Shown: piece after piece, positions 11,271 to 22,100 of the stretch
Layout: the number at the start of each line of letters is the position of its first letter
Numbering within the stretch: position 1 is the first letter of the stretch
DNA from: Cystobasidium ongulense
Taxonomy: Eukaryota > Basidiomycota > Cystobasidiomycetes > Cystobasidiales > Cystobasidiaceae
Direction of reading: 5' to 3'
NCBI GenBank assembly: GCA_022835595.1
Contig: BQUP01000017.1
Location: forward strand, 1 to 29,062
DNA length: 29,062 nucleotides
Position numbers and translations under genes: made by a program
The notes under the pieces: generated by a model
The model's database searches: none
Told to the model about the DNA's origin: nothing
The model's input: only the letters and a program-made list of their open reading frames with translations

Positions 11271-11748
11271 AATAAAGCCAGTCGTCCTTGGGTCTGCCCA
11301 CTCCACCTTTGGCTTTTCGTGATTGCGCGTTTTAGTATCTTCATCATCTCGATGAGCCTCGTCTCCAGCAGCATGATAGTAGTGGGTAATCTCGAGCAGG
11401 CACCTCCACTAAACACACGCAGCGTGCTAAGCGTAACGGCAGCTGCTGACGGCAGATTGGCCTCGCGGAGCTTCCTTCTGACTTGTATACATTAAGCGGA
11501 CCTTTCGTATAGGACAAGCTAACTTTGCGCGCGTGTCGGATCCTAGCCGCAGCCAACCACATTTATGTAGGCGCATGTCGCCAAGCAGAGCGCAGCGAGC
11601 AGTGAGCGGCGCCGGTCAATCAGCGGTACCTCCCACCTGGTGACATTATGTCGAACATTCCTAAATACTGCTCGGAATTCGCGGCGAGGGCACCTACGCT
11701 ACAATCTAAATGATAGCTATTAACTAAAATGGTTCGCACTATCCGATC
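11271..11748. other. Intergenic between the gypsy fossil and the HAD gene
   Basis: No recognised gene and no copy of the 7881-8082 LTR. A minus-strand open stretch at 11344-11562 has no family resemblance. Confidence 0.35.
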
Positions 11749-12786
11749 TTAGCGATCATCGCGGCTGTATCGCTCAAGCCAGAGCGGCACTGCATATATG
11801 CCAGTGACTGTATCTACGCTCTCGAGTTCAGCATCGCTTACCTTCCGTTTTGCCCATGAAGCAGGATCCCGGTTTCTGCTGATTAATAAAGCCTGCATGC
11901 CGGCCGCCTTTGCCGCATAATAGTCTCGGTCGAGATCAGCCCCAATCATAAGAATCTCTGGCGCGTTGAGGCCCATAGTGGCTATAGCAGCTCGCCATAC
12001 ATCTGCTTCGTATTCTAGGCACCCAAGGTCTGCCGTGAGAGTGACGCTGGAAGGTAAGGACATAAAGTCAGATTGGATGAATGGGACCAACAGGCATTAT
12101 CTTTCCCGATCGCCTACTTGCTTCTGGTCACACAGCTTGGAACTATACCAAGGTTCTCCAGCGCCCTTGTTGCTGCAGGGTCGAGAGCGCTGATGATTCC
12201 GAGCTTCACGCTTGGAGACCTTTTGCGCAGAGCCTCAAGTCCAGATAGCACGTCCATGGGTAGCTCGTAGCCCTGCTGCTCATCGAAGTATTTGACGCAT
12301 CTCGGAAGTATAGCGGGTAGCACATTCTGTAGGTCTGCCAAGCCGAGTATACGATCATCCAATTGCCGCAATTTAAAGTGCGTCGCCAGGAAGGCTGACC
12401 TGACTCTGTCGCTCCAGCATACAAGAATGTTTGTCTTACTACGATGCTCCAATAATCTCGATCGTTCGGCGGAGTGCCGCTGTCTTTGCCATACGAGGGA
12501 TGTGCCATCGATTTCTCTATGACGGCCCTCTTGATGCCTGATCTAACTTCTTCACTAGTGACTAATAAGCCAAAGCTAGTAGCGACTGCCGTCTGAGATG
12601 TAGGAATGGAGGTGCAGGGGTCAGTACTATCGGCCGGATTATGGGACCCGTAGAATTACCCATTGTGTATAGGCTGGTATACGTGGCTGGAGAAGAACGC
12701 CAACAGCCTGAGAACCAGTATTAGCAGAAGGTAATCTCGAGAGGTAGGCGCAGGCAACATACCCCGAAAAGCGCTGCGCGTATCAT
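11749..12786 (-). CDS. HAD-like hydrolase of the HDHD3 type, five exons, 259 aa, probable pseudoenzyme
   Basis: Exons read on the minus strand are 12786-12763, 12707-12660, 12592-12400, 12334-12118 and 12046-11749. The introns are 55, 67, 65, 71 nt. The first has GTATGT and a CTAATAC branch, the last ends CTGACTTTATGTCCTTACCTTCCAG minus a few bases, and the phases close (780 nt). The first exon encodes only 8 residues. The protein has the order of human HDHD3: MIRAALFGAVGVLL (motif I), a helical cap with HPSYGKDSGT and YWSIVV, LGIISALDP with Ser137 (motif II), then LMIGADLDRDYYAAKAAGM (motif IV). In active relatives motif I begins with the nucleophile Asp and ends GT. Here the residues are Gly8 and Gly11-Val12. 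The Asp of the motif IV GD pair is Ala197, and the motif III Lys is not evident near LGCLEYEADVW. The gene is intact, so a non-catalytic role is likelier than recent decay. The third intron has a weak GTCAGC donor. Confidence 0.75.
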
Positions 12787-13602
12787 AGCTGGCAGCCGCG
12801 CGTATTCTCTGCTTTATCGCCGAGATGAGATGGTCATGGCTGCACTATTCTATCGATGTATTGTCAGGCCTCAACAAGGGTATATGAATTCTTGAGTGGC
12901 AAAAGTCACAATGCTCAGGACAACTATTTGGTCAAAGTTACAATCTTGCTTGTCTGCATGACCAATTGGCATAGAATAGCTCTAGAATCTTTCTGTCACG
13001 AGGGAGCGAATGCAAGTTCCGATAGAGAGGGGATCATGAGCGCGCCTTACAAGGCTGCTACGCCCACAATACCGCCGCCACCTACGCGTACTGGTCAGCG
13101 CTTCAGGCAGCATCTTCCATCCACCACAGTGTATCTGCGTTCGCAAGACCACAAAGTACTTTTTTGAGGTGTCATTTTGAGGTGTCAGACCTTGCTACCC
13201 ATCTCGTAGTCTTATTCTCGTAGTCAGTAGCGCCACTCTACGTTCTTATACTGAAGATCCTGGCCTTTTTAAAGCAGGTACGCTCGGGCATAGTTAGTGG
13301 CCATCTACTCACTGAACGCGTATAGTGGCCAACTGAGGCTTCACTCTGACGATTTTGTGGCGTACCAAGATAGTGTTCGAGGGCTCACTTTGAGGCCTAG
13401 TTGAGGGAATGAGGGCACAAACTCATTCTTGCCATTGGTGTGCTCAACACAGCTCAACCTTCCGCAACCCGTCAGAATGTCTCTTGGCGCAAGGTTGAAC
13501 GTTCAGATTGCTGCCCGCGAGAATGCTCACCATGTAATGGCTGCCTTGCCTTGATCCAGCCCGCACTACTGGTGGCGCTCGGAGAATCCGAGCGTGCTTT
13601 CA
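12787..13602. other. Intergenic with short local duplications
   Basis: No gene is recognised. Short doublets are visible: TTTTGAGGTGTCA twice around 13161-13187, CTCGTAGTC twice around 13203-13223, and TAGTGGCCA twice around 13294-13331. They suggest slippage or decayed mobile DNA. Confidence 0.4.
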
Positions 13603-14760
13603 TTATAAAGCCTCGTACTGGAATGTGAGACCTCTTTGAAGCCTCGTGTCTCTCAAGTGATGAGTTGAAGTCCGCGCCAAGGGCTGATGGTGACACGAAT
13701 AGTACTCGCACTGCTTACGGTATGCAATTCCAATATGAATTTGCGTCTTTATCACTGAAGTCCTCAATTCGAAGACTTTCATGCGTACCTTGTCCAGCTT
13801 GTGTGGATTTGCTTCCAGTCTCCGGAGAACATCTATGTGCTTGAGCAAGCTGCAGGCATTGTCGTGCACGAAAACATCTGGAGCTGTCATTGGATCGGGC
13901 CACGTAGCTCTGAATTGACCTTGGATTGACAAGCGTGAGCTTACCAGGTCCAACCTGGCGGAGACGGACTTTCCTTATAGTTAGAGCCGGCACATTCTCA
14001 GACCCGTAGTTTTTAGCAGCAGAAAGGATATATCTACCTGGGCAGATGAAGTACTGCCGACCATAAGCTCGCCTCTGACCCCAGAAGGTGTTTGGTGGCT
14101 CATTAGCTACAGCCTCGCCTATACGCGATCCTATGACAGCGTCTTCGTCATCTTCGTTGATGACGGACAGATGCGCGTCGGCTTGCTTATCTTGCCCGAT
14201 AGTGGTCAGATCCGGTCGAATGTGTGCTCTTTGCCGCTGGAGGCTATGCGATGGGTGTGCTGCCTGAGCCCTGTGTTTCCGTTCATCCGGCTCGTGCAGC
14301 GAGCACGATCTTTGGCTCTGACTTGCAGTCCGATTCGTGCATTGTTTCCCTTGGCGTCGCGCACCCTGCAGCGTCCTTCGTATTCCCTATGCGTGGCACA
14401 GAAGCAATCCTTGATGTGCATGAGATCTTCCTGACAAATACGGATGCCGCAGACAGGAAAGCCATTGGTTATCAGGTCGGCGACAACAGCGCAGTGGAGC
14501 GCAGTGGTTAGGCGGTGCTTGACTCGCACATCAGCTTCGTCCACCTTACGCTGTAGTTCTCGTCTGTAGCTTCTAGCCCAGTGCCGTCTCTCACCAAGGC
14601 TTCCATCAGCACTCTCGAACTTTCCCGTTTCCTGTTCGTCTCATCGTCAACCCACCAAGAACCAGAGCAGAGGCACAACAGAGTTACGGTAGCTCTTCTT
14701 GACCAACTGCCATAACACAGCGGCACTGAAGATCCATCAATTGCGACGGCCACTCGCAGT
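13603..14760 (-). mobile_element. KDZ-class DNA transposon remnant with CxC6-like cysteine cluster
   Basis: Three minus-strand fragments lie in the order expected for KDZ transposases with a CxC6 domain. At about 14544-14206 is FPVCGIRICQEDL then DCFCATHREYEGRC, which fits the C..C...FC..H.....C pattern; just upstream is a DG-containing strand. At about 14130-13990 is QYFICPGRYILSAAKNYGSE, matching the NEQL.V.PCGII..R.TFYG region. At about 13890-13840 is VFVHDNACSLLKH, matching the conserved YDNACxL motif of the catalytic core. The frames change between the fragments and there is no continuous ORF. Some changes may be introns: a GTAAGC donor lies near 13944. The DDE core after DNACSL is not clear, and ends and terminal inverted repeats were not found. 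The element may extend upstream towards 15280. It is probably inactive. Confidence 0.65.
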
Positions 14761-15923
14761 CGTTGCCAAACTATATAAGACCAGGCACATCATACGAACA
14801 GGTACTCGAATCCGAGATCTCGCGCGCACACGGACGTTAGCTTTTCAGGAACTACCAGGCCGATTCAAGTTCAGCAATCAGCTTCGCTACAAACTCGGCC
14901 TTCTGTCAAGGCAATCAGACGTCGAGGTTACACATAGACGCCAACATGATATCTACTCCCTCTTCAAGTGCACCATATACACTTGCTGCTCGAGATGAGG
15001 GGCGACGTGTAGAACGCATCTACGCTGGAACCACGTCTCCGAAGAAAGATGGCTACGCAAGGATGACAGCGAATGCAGCGAAATACACGACACAGATGAC
15101 AATGGAAGTCCGTGATCGAGCAGTGTTCTGGGACACGAGACTCCACTTGTCATGTCGTGTACAAAGGTCGAAGGTATACTTTACCTCCAATAGCACAGTG
15201 AGTCCCTCGAAGTCAAGGAATATGGCAATATCAAAGAACTCTTTGGTGGTCTTGGGCTTAGTAGAAGCCACTTGGATGCTGCTAGCTCAGCCTGCGCACA
15301 ATTACCTCAGTTCGCGGGGACTGTTGCAGCAACCTCTCCTCGACCACCATGAGGGGCAACATCGCTGTATTCTGGTCGCCTCAGATAGTGTGCCCGGGGA
15401 GGCTTGAGGGCGTGCTCCAGCCAGACCACACTCAAGCAGTTTTTAAGCATCTTCCCTCTTCCCTTACTCATCTCAACCGTCTAGTAATATTCGCGAGCAT
15501 CCGGAGTTTAATTATTACCTAACGAGAACGATCCGTCAAGGCCTCGGATGGCCTAGACGAGACAACACCTTGAATGATCTCGAGTCTGCAACTGCCAGTA
15601 CATTTTCTGTCCTTTTTAGGTGCGCCAAAAATACTCGGTGACCTACACTAAAAGTCTTGTTGACTGGCCACTGGAACTGTAGCACTTGCCTTGTTATGCC
15701 TTGGTCACAAATCAATGTGATCACGTTTAGCGATCACTAATCCAACGCTACATGCGAGTCACACGTTCTACTGCTCACTTCACATTGCCCCAGCATTGTT
15801 CGGGAGATGTGGCAACTGAACCTCGATCCTTCATAGTTTAGCTGATGTCGCCAGCGAAACATAGGCGAATGACACAAAGTTATGGCGTTCATAGCATATA
15901 CCGTCACTAAAACAGGCTGATAC
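14761..15923. other. Intergenic or upstream part of the KDZ remnant
   Basis: Minus-strand fragments at about 15271-14953 (for example KEFFDIAIFLDFEGLTVLLE) may be the decayed N-terminal half of the KDZ transposase, but I cannot show this. A pyrimidine-rich patch sits at about 15435-15480. The rest shows nothing that I can assign. Confidence 0.3.
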
Positions 15924-16088
15924 ATGGCAGATAGGCCTAAACAGGAAGAGAACGCCGCTGCGGCAGTTTCTACATACCTGCATGCGGACGAGAAGGAAAA
16001 AATGATGCAGACCTCTGGATCTAGACTGGACGATATGATGGATATTGTGGATGAGGCGATCCGTGAGGTTGCTGAGGTGCGAGATTAA
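15924..16088 (+). CDS. Possible small ORF, 54 aa, convergent with the membrane glycoprotein gene
   Basis: ATG at 15924 to TAA at 16086-16088 encodes a charged, helix-prone peptide starting MADRPKQEENAAAAVSTYLH and ending MDIVDEAIREVAEVRD. Its last 68 bases overlap, on the opposite strand, the last codons of the gene ending at 16021. No family is recognised. A real small protein and a chance frame opposite a Pro/Gln-rich tail are both possible. Lack of an intron does not help decide. Confidence 0.3.
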   Translation: MADRPKQEENAAAAVSTYLHADEKEKMMQTSGSRLDDMMDIVDEAIREVAEVRD

Positions 16089-17792
16089 AGCTCGCTTGGG
16101 GCACAAAGGGCTGTTGAGGCAAATACGGCTGAGTATTGACGTACGACGATCCAGTGGAATTGTGCGATAGCATGGTTGGCTTTAGAGAACCGTTACTTTG
16201 CGATGCATTCAGCTTGTTGTCGTCATCATCATCTGCATTGGAGGGTGTCAAGCTACACGGATACGCACAAGGGTCAGTACAGATTACGCCAGAAGGGGCG
16301 CGATAGCTTACATCTCGGCACAAGATTTGACGACTGCAAAAGCTGGCGTCAGAACACCAAAGATGGCGGGAATGATCAAGGCAATGATCTCGATGAAGGC
16401 TCGTCGTTGTCTAGAGCATACGCTGCAAATGTAGGATACCTGGAGCGTCCTGCCGCTGCTTGAAGCGTCGGAAGTTGCCTGAAGATCTCGAGTAGTTGTC
16501 TGTTCTACAAGTTGGGCTGATGGTAAATGAGTCAGACGTCTCGCGTTCCTCATCAATGCACATGGTTTCTCATAACCTACCGAGTGCAATTGCAGTGCTG
16601 GCGACTTGAGCTACCGCAGCCACCGAATTGTTGGTGTAGATTGGAAACGTTCCTTGCGTCGTTCCCAATTGGACTCGCTGCGAGTTCACTGTATAGGGAA
16701 GCACATCGGCCTGCAGACCCTGAAGAACGCGTTCCGTTGCCAGTGTGACTGAGCTGACAACGGCGCCGCTTTGAAACGTGGTAGCGATGGATCGAGCTCG
16801 AGCACTGAGAGCAGTGAATCCGCTGGTGGAGTTGCGATATGACGTTGCGGATGCTGCAGGAATTTGGGTTCTTTCAGAGTCGACCGTCGTACACAGGACG
16901 CGTAAGTCGGGCCCGCAGTAGTAGCATGCTGCAGAACATCGGGACGGATGGTAAGTAGCATAAGCAAGATATCGAGCGGCCGGAGCAGGCAACCGGCAAA
17001 TGCAACTGTAAGAGACTTACAATTGACAGTGCTGCCTCCGCTATCCAAGTGTAGGGTGAGATACTGGTCAAAGAGCTGGCAGAGCAATGACATCAGAGAG
17101 TTCGAGTCACTTTTGAGCGACGACAGAGAACTTACGACGCAGCTCAACGGGCTTGCTGTCCAATTCAAGCTGAGAACGGTGTAGTCGATGGGACCATCGC
17201 TGTTCTGACCAAATCCCAAAGGCTGCCACGGGAAGATGCTGTGTATTTAGCAAGCTATATCAGCAGATATCGCAAGGCATCACACAGAGAGTGTAGTACC
17301 ACTCACCCAATGCTGCCAATACTTCCAGTATTTTTGACAGGTCTGGCAATCGCGGCCCGAGTCAGCATGATCATTGACAGCGTCATCTCGCTGCCACTGA
17401 CCTTGTGTAGTATGACCGGGAGAATTCAATTTGAGATGGAGCACATCCCTCTGTTGAGATTGCACATTCAGTCAAGCCATCAGCTACTCTATCTAGCCGA
17501 CTGGTCTGACCTCCGTAGTTTCCAGAAGGAATGGAAGTGCACTGCGAGGCTGCAATGCTGTTGCATCAGTCGAGGGTGTGAGAACGTACACCACTCTCGC
17601 AGACAAGGCCGACGTACACTTTGTGAGAGCGATAATATTCCAGGCTAGCAGACCACCGAATCCGAGTACATATAAGACGCAGAGAATAATGGTCGACCGG
17701 AGGGAGAACGCCACCGTTTTTGCCTGTTGAACAAGACTGCCATCAGCGGCGGGCAACAAGTCGTAAGTCTGCCAGGAGTGTGACTTGGCCAT
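16021..17792 (-). CDS. Multi-exon membrane glycoprotein with Pro/Gln-rich tail, about 411-431 aa
   Basis: Exons read on the minus strand start at 17792. Well-supported exons are about 17448-17402, 17342-17307, 17238-17136, 17063-17021, 16928-16581, 16516-16312 and 16252-16021, with introns of 59-92 nt that keep phase. The first exon ends near 17511 if its intron uses a GTCAGA donor and a GAG acceptor. A further 60-nt in-frame intron (about 17619-17560, donor GTACGT) may lie inside it, so the length is 411 or 431 aa. Residues 33-55 form a transmembrane helix (IILCVLYVLGFGGLLAWNII). A second hydrophobic stretch (FIEIIALIIPAIFGVLTPAF) lies near the end. Between them are SQIEFSRSYYT, FPWQPLGFG, a CYYCG motif and sequons NWT, NST and NNS, suggesting a lumenal or outer domain. 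The tail has a D5 run and many Pro and Gln. I do not recognise the family. Confidence 0.6.
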
Positions 17793-18019
17793 ACGCACAT
17801 ACTATATACACTGAATTATATACTTAGCTGGACAAGACTGGCTTCGTTGAAAATAAAGCGGACAAAGCTCTCAGCAGTGAAATGTGGATGAGACCATGAT
17901 TGCGCAGTGTCGCGCCTATCGACGACACAATAGACTGATAAAATCTTGCAGCCGGCGGTCAGTGCAGACTTTCGAGACAAAAGGGCTATACGCTACTTAG
18001 TCGGCTGGACTTGGAGAGA

Positions 18020-18175
18020 CCTCAGCTCCGCAGTAGCGGGCGCCACTATATTGCCGGCATGGCGATCCAAGCTCAATCGAACATGACCATTGCATATCGT
18101 GAGCATTCCGGACAGTTCGATGTCTGGGCTTGCCACAACAATTGCTGGGACTCAATTTTCATAAGCGGACATCGG
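18020..18175 (+). repeat. Dispersed repeat, copy 2 (about 156 bp)
   Basis: Same orientation as copy 1 at 2546-2698 and about nine in ten bases shared by eye, with small indel-like differences near the left third and both ends. The minus-strand peptide with SQQLLWQAQTSNCPEC is kept. Sequence outside this core differs, so the ends of the repeat unit lie close to the stated limits. Confidence 0.75.
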
Positions 18176-18184
18176 GCAGCGCAG

Positions 18185-18232
18185 CATAAAGCCGTTGCCC
18201 GCATTGGACATAAAGCCATTGCCCACACTGGA
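18185..18232 (+). repeat. Tandem repeat, 24 bp x 2
   Basis: Two adjacent units begin CATAAAGCC and end TGGA (18185-18208 and 18209-18232), differing at three positions. They start a few bases after dispersed-repeat copy 2. Confidence 0.8.
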
Positions 18233-19192
18233 CGTGGCACTGGATGGATAACTGGGGGCCAAGCTGGCGGGATGACTGGAGGTCCCATCCAGTCACCTGT
18301 GAAAAACCGCGACTGGAGGTCACATTGCCCGCCGTGTTCGCGCTGCGCCAAGCCCGAACCGTGCCAGCGAGGAGACCTTGCGCAGAAGCGGGACGCCTGA
18401 CTGGAGAGTGTAGGTCATGTGACTTCAGGTCCTTCGAAAGTAGCAAACACCCCTCGCGTCGCGTGCGCTAAATAAACGAGACCTGTGTAAAAGTAGCGCA
18501 CTCTCGCTCTGTGGGCTGACTGGGCGCCTGACAAAGCCGCGCCATGCGGGCAACGGCAACAAGGGGAAGACATGTGGAGGGATCCGCAAACTGCTGCCGA
18601 GAAAGTTAATGGGATAATCTGAATTACCGCACTGTAGACGAGATGTGAGGGGTACATAAGTAACTTTAATGCATACGGACCGCACAGAGGATGACTCGCA
18701 AATGCTTTCCAGACAGCTATGATACCACTCGCTAGACCAGCTCCACAGTGTACACTGTAGGCGTTTCCCTAAATACACGCCTTCACTGCGGCCGGACGAA
18801 CACGGGATCAGTCTCGATCAAGAATCCGCTACTAGTGGTAGTACATCCCCTTAAGAATATAGAAAACTATGGTAAGCTATATGCAGACTTCAACTGTGAT
18901 ACAAAAGCTGTCGAACATCTCACAGTAAGTTTTATACGCAGTGCGGACTGCGAGAAGAAGAACGAGTATTTGGTGAGTCGAGAATAGTAGCTGCGCGTGC
19001 ATTGCTATATTATGGCTGGGCGTACTGATGACTATCTCTAGGCACGCTAGGTGAACCCTGCACCAATGCGCGACGGATTGCAGTGACAAGGCCAGTTGCA
19101 AGAAATGTAGCATGAACAGTATGATAGGAAATTGATGCACCTCATTCTTATTACCACGACGACACCGTTCTCATCTTGCGCTACAAATTGCG

Positions 19193-22100
19193 CTACAGAA
19201 GGTCTACTGATTTTTCGTCATCTTTTGGGTTGAAAGCAGTCTTTTCAAGATAGACAACCTCGTCGGCGTCGTGAGAGGAATGACTCGCGTGACCCTCGCT
19301 GTTGTCTTCATCATCGGCATCTTCAGCTAATACTCCGCCCAATCTCTCCGTCATATCCCAGTAACGTAGACTTGTGTCCAATGTTTGACTTTGCAGGAGA
19401 GCCTTGACAAGTTTCGTCTCGTACCGCTCATGGAGTGTCCGTCGCATATTGCGGGCCAAGAAATTCTCCATCAGAGGTAGAGGCCAGTCGTCGGGAATAG
19501 AAGGTAGTATTTCTTTGGCCGATATACGAATAGCTTGGGTTTCAATAATATGTGCAGTACGTTGCTGTTCACGTAAGGATGTCGTCGAGGGTGACGACCG
19601 TTCAAGCTGAATCTTGATAAGCAAGTTAAGGAGATTCTTCCGCTGTTCTTCCTTCCGATGGGGTGTCAGGGAGGTGCTCGATTGCGTGGCTTGCTTTCGT
19701 CGTCCATCCTTCCGATACAGAGCGCTCGGATGCGGTGAAATATCGAGCGCTTGCAATATTTCTCTAACATTTCTAGCAGACATTATGTCTCCATTTCCAG
19801 CATGAGTGCAGTACGTTTCAGCTGAAGCCAGATCTTTGAGATCAATGGCCAGAATGGACAAAACTTGCTCGTGCTGTCCCATTCGTGCTGCCAGTACTGC
19901 CTTGGAATACAGAAGCTCGGGCATTTGGACAATACGGCCTAGTACGGCGTTGACATCGTATAAAACGCTTCCATGAAGCATGAGGATCAATTTGCCCCAG
20001 ACACTCATATTATCGGATCGTTTTCCCTTAGACAGAGTGTATGAGACGATAGACACCTCCGATGTGTTGACCGCAGACACATATTCTTGACGGAGTACTT
20101 CGAGCTCGGATCTAAGGTCTGCATTCTTGAGCAAGTCGGACAACCGGTCGCAGTATCTCCTGATTAAGTCTTCGTGCAGTGTCTTGCCCTGTTGTGCCAG
20201 TGAGAGGTCAGCCTCGTGCCAAAGTACCGAGGAACCGTACTTACAGCATCTTTCTTGGTGAACACGACGAACTCCAGATAAGTATCAGCGGTAGCCTGGT
20301 CGATCAACCTCAGCGCAGACAAGCACTTTTCCACATCGATCTTGACTCCCTGCGCGGGTCTAGTCAAGACCTGCGCGAGAGAAAGATTGACGATGCTATC
20401 AGCTGCTGATAGGTCCGTCCCTGACTCGTATCACTCACGCGAAGACCAAGCTCCCTATCCCTTTTCACCAACCACAACGCGTACTTGGTGACAAGTTCCG
20501 TATCAGTGGAGTTCTCCAGGAGATTGAAGATTTTCTGAAGGCCGTCTTTGAACCGTGAGTCTTGTCGCTCTCCATCAACCAGTCTATAAGGTATTCGAGT
20601 CAGGTGGTGCGTTGAGACCATGGTCAAGTGGACCAACTTACTCTGTCCATATAGTCAGAGTCTCAGGCAGCCGGTGCTGCAGTAGAAGCATCTGCGATAA
20701 ATACCAATGCCAAGACTCTTTTTCCAGCAAAAGTGCAAGCTCGTCTACATCGCACTCGTGCGCTTCACGCTCGAACATATCTAGAAGCATGTGCTTATTT
20801 GCTGAAGCTTGCAAGTAGAGCTTGGCCAGAGAGGTGTCCACCAGCTATAGCAAATCGCACTGTCAGAAAAAAGGGCGCCGGAAGAAAGCATTCGCACTGG
20901 CAAAGAACGTACCCGGTCAATATCGTAACGCAATGACTCGCTTGCGCTCTGGAATCCGACAGATGCTATTCCATGCTTTCTTCGTTGCTTCCTCCAAGCA
21001 GCTAAGAACGTCTGCAGCATTCGTCGGGCATCCTTTTCCAGCTTGCCGTGTAGATCCGTAACGGTTGGCGAAGATGGCGGCAGGTGTGGAGAGTAGTTAC
21101 GGACTAGATTTATTGCGACTGTGAATCAGCATCAGATATGAAGTGCTGAGAATCTCGCATCCCAAACCCCTTTATCCTCTAAGCATCCCCACTAGCGAGA
21201 CTCGGATCATCGGACTTTCTGAGATTCGATACTCGCAAAGCAGGTACACATGGACAAAGGAAGATGCAAAACGATGCATGTTGTTGGAGAGGCTTACTGA
21301 TATCGTTAATAGTCTGCGTCTGCAACACATCGCCATCCAATGCCATGTCCAGGCCTTTGAATAGCGGGAGTATGTTGATTTGAAGATTTTGAAACATGTT
21401 CCCGGCTATATCCGGGAAAAGCCGAATGAGAAGCCTGGGATCTGTACGGCCTTGCAAAAAGAGTTTGCCAGCTTCTCCGAAGCGTGTTTCGCCTAGAAGC
21501 TTCCAAGCTGCCTTTTGTTTGATATAGCAGAACTCGTCAAGCTGTCATGGGGTCGGCAGTCAGACTACAAAATGTTTGCGAGTGCTGCGAAATTCTCACC
21601 TTTTCTGGCGTATCGGGCGGACCAACAGCAGCGAGCAGGTTCAAGGCGTCTTCCACACGGTTATTGTTTATCAAGGCCTCGGCCTGAACGACCAGTGTTA
21701 ATGGACATAGAGCAAATATCGAATCTTTGCCAACAAGCAGGGTCTTTGCAGCGACGGTAGAAAGATACTTTGAGGTGGTTCTGACTGGTTTTGGGCGAGC
21801 AGCACTCAGTGCAGAATCTTTCTTCGGAGTTGATGGTGGATGTGTAGCTGTCTGGGTTTCTGGTATCTCTTTCTCGATCTGAATTATAGGTACTAGCTTC
21901 ACTTCTATCTTCTCTAGACTGTTCATATGGCTCATTTGCGGAACCAATAGAGGTGCAAAACCAGGATCTCCGGCTGAAAGGTGGACGACCCGACTAGGGA
22001 AACCGGCTGTCGTACTAACAAGTGACCGAGGTTGTATCCGTTCTGCCCTTGTTGCTGGCGAAGGCGATAAGCTATCTGCAGCATGTGCCGGTGACAAAGA

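Larger units (their letters stand above)
17793..19192. other. Intergenic between the membrane glycoprotein and VPS3 genes, with repeats
   Basis: The region contains the second copy of the dispersed repeat (18020-18175), a tandem 24-mer and a GC-richer block to about 18600. Open frames here are short and mutually overlapping, and none resembles a known protein. A remnant mobile element is the simplest reading for 18000-18500. Confidence 0.4.

Noticed and set aside
14946-15407. 153-codon plus-strand ORF
   Set aside because: It lies opposite possible KDZ remains, has no recognisable domain and no splice-consistent extension.
16176-16463. Plus-strand ORFs of 95 and 78 codons
   Set aside because: They are shadows of the minus-strand glycoprotein exons, whose splice phases are consistent.
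16686-17219. A single 177-codon minus-strand ORF as a gene of its own
   Set aside because: It runs through two good introns (GTAAGT donors at 17135 and 17020). Splicing gives a better protein with conserved-looking cysteines.
18073-18446. Minus-strand ORFs over dispersed-repeat copy 2
   Set aside because: The conserved peptide covers only the repeat core, and the rest is Pro/Cys low complexity. Treated as part of a repeat, not a gene.
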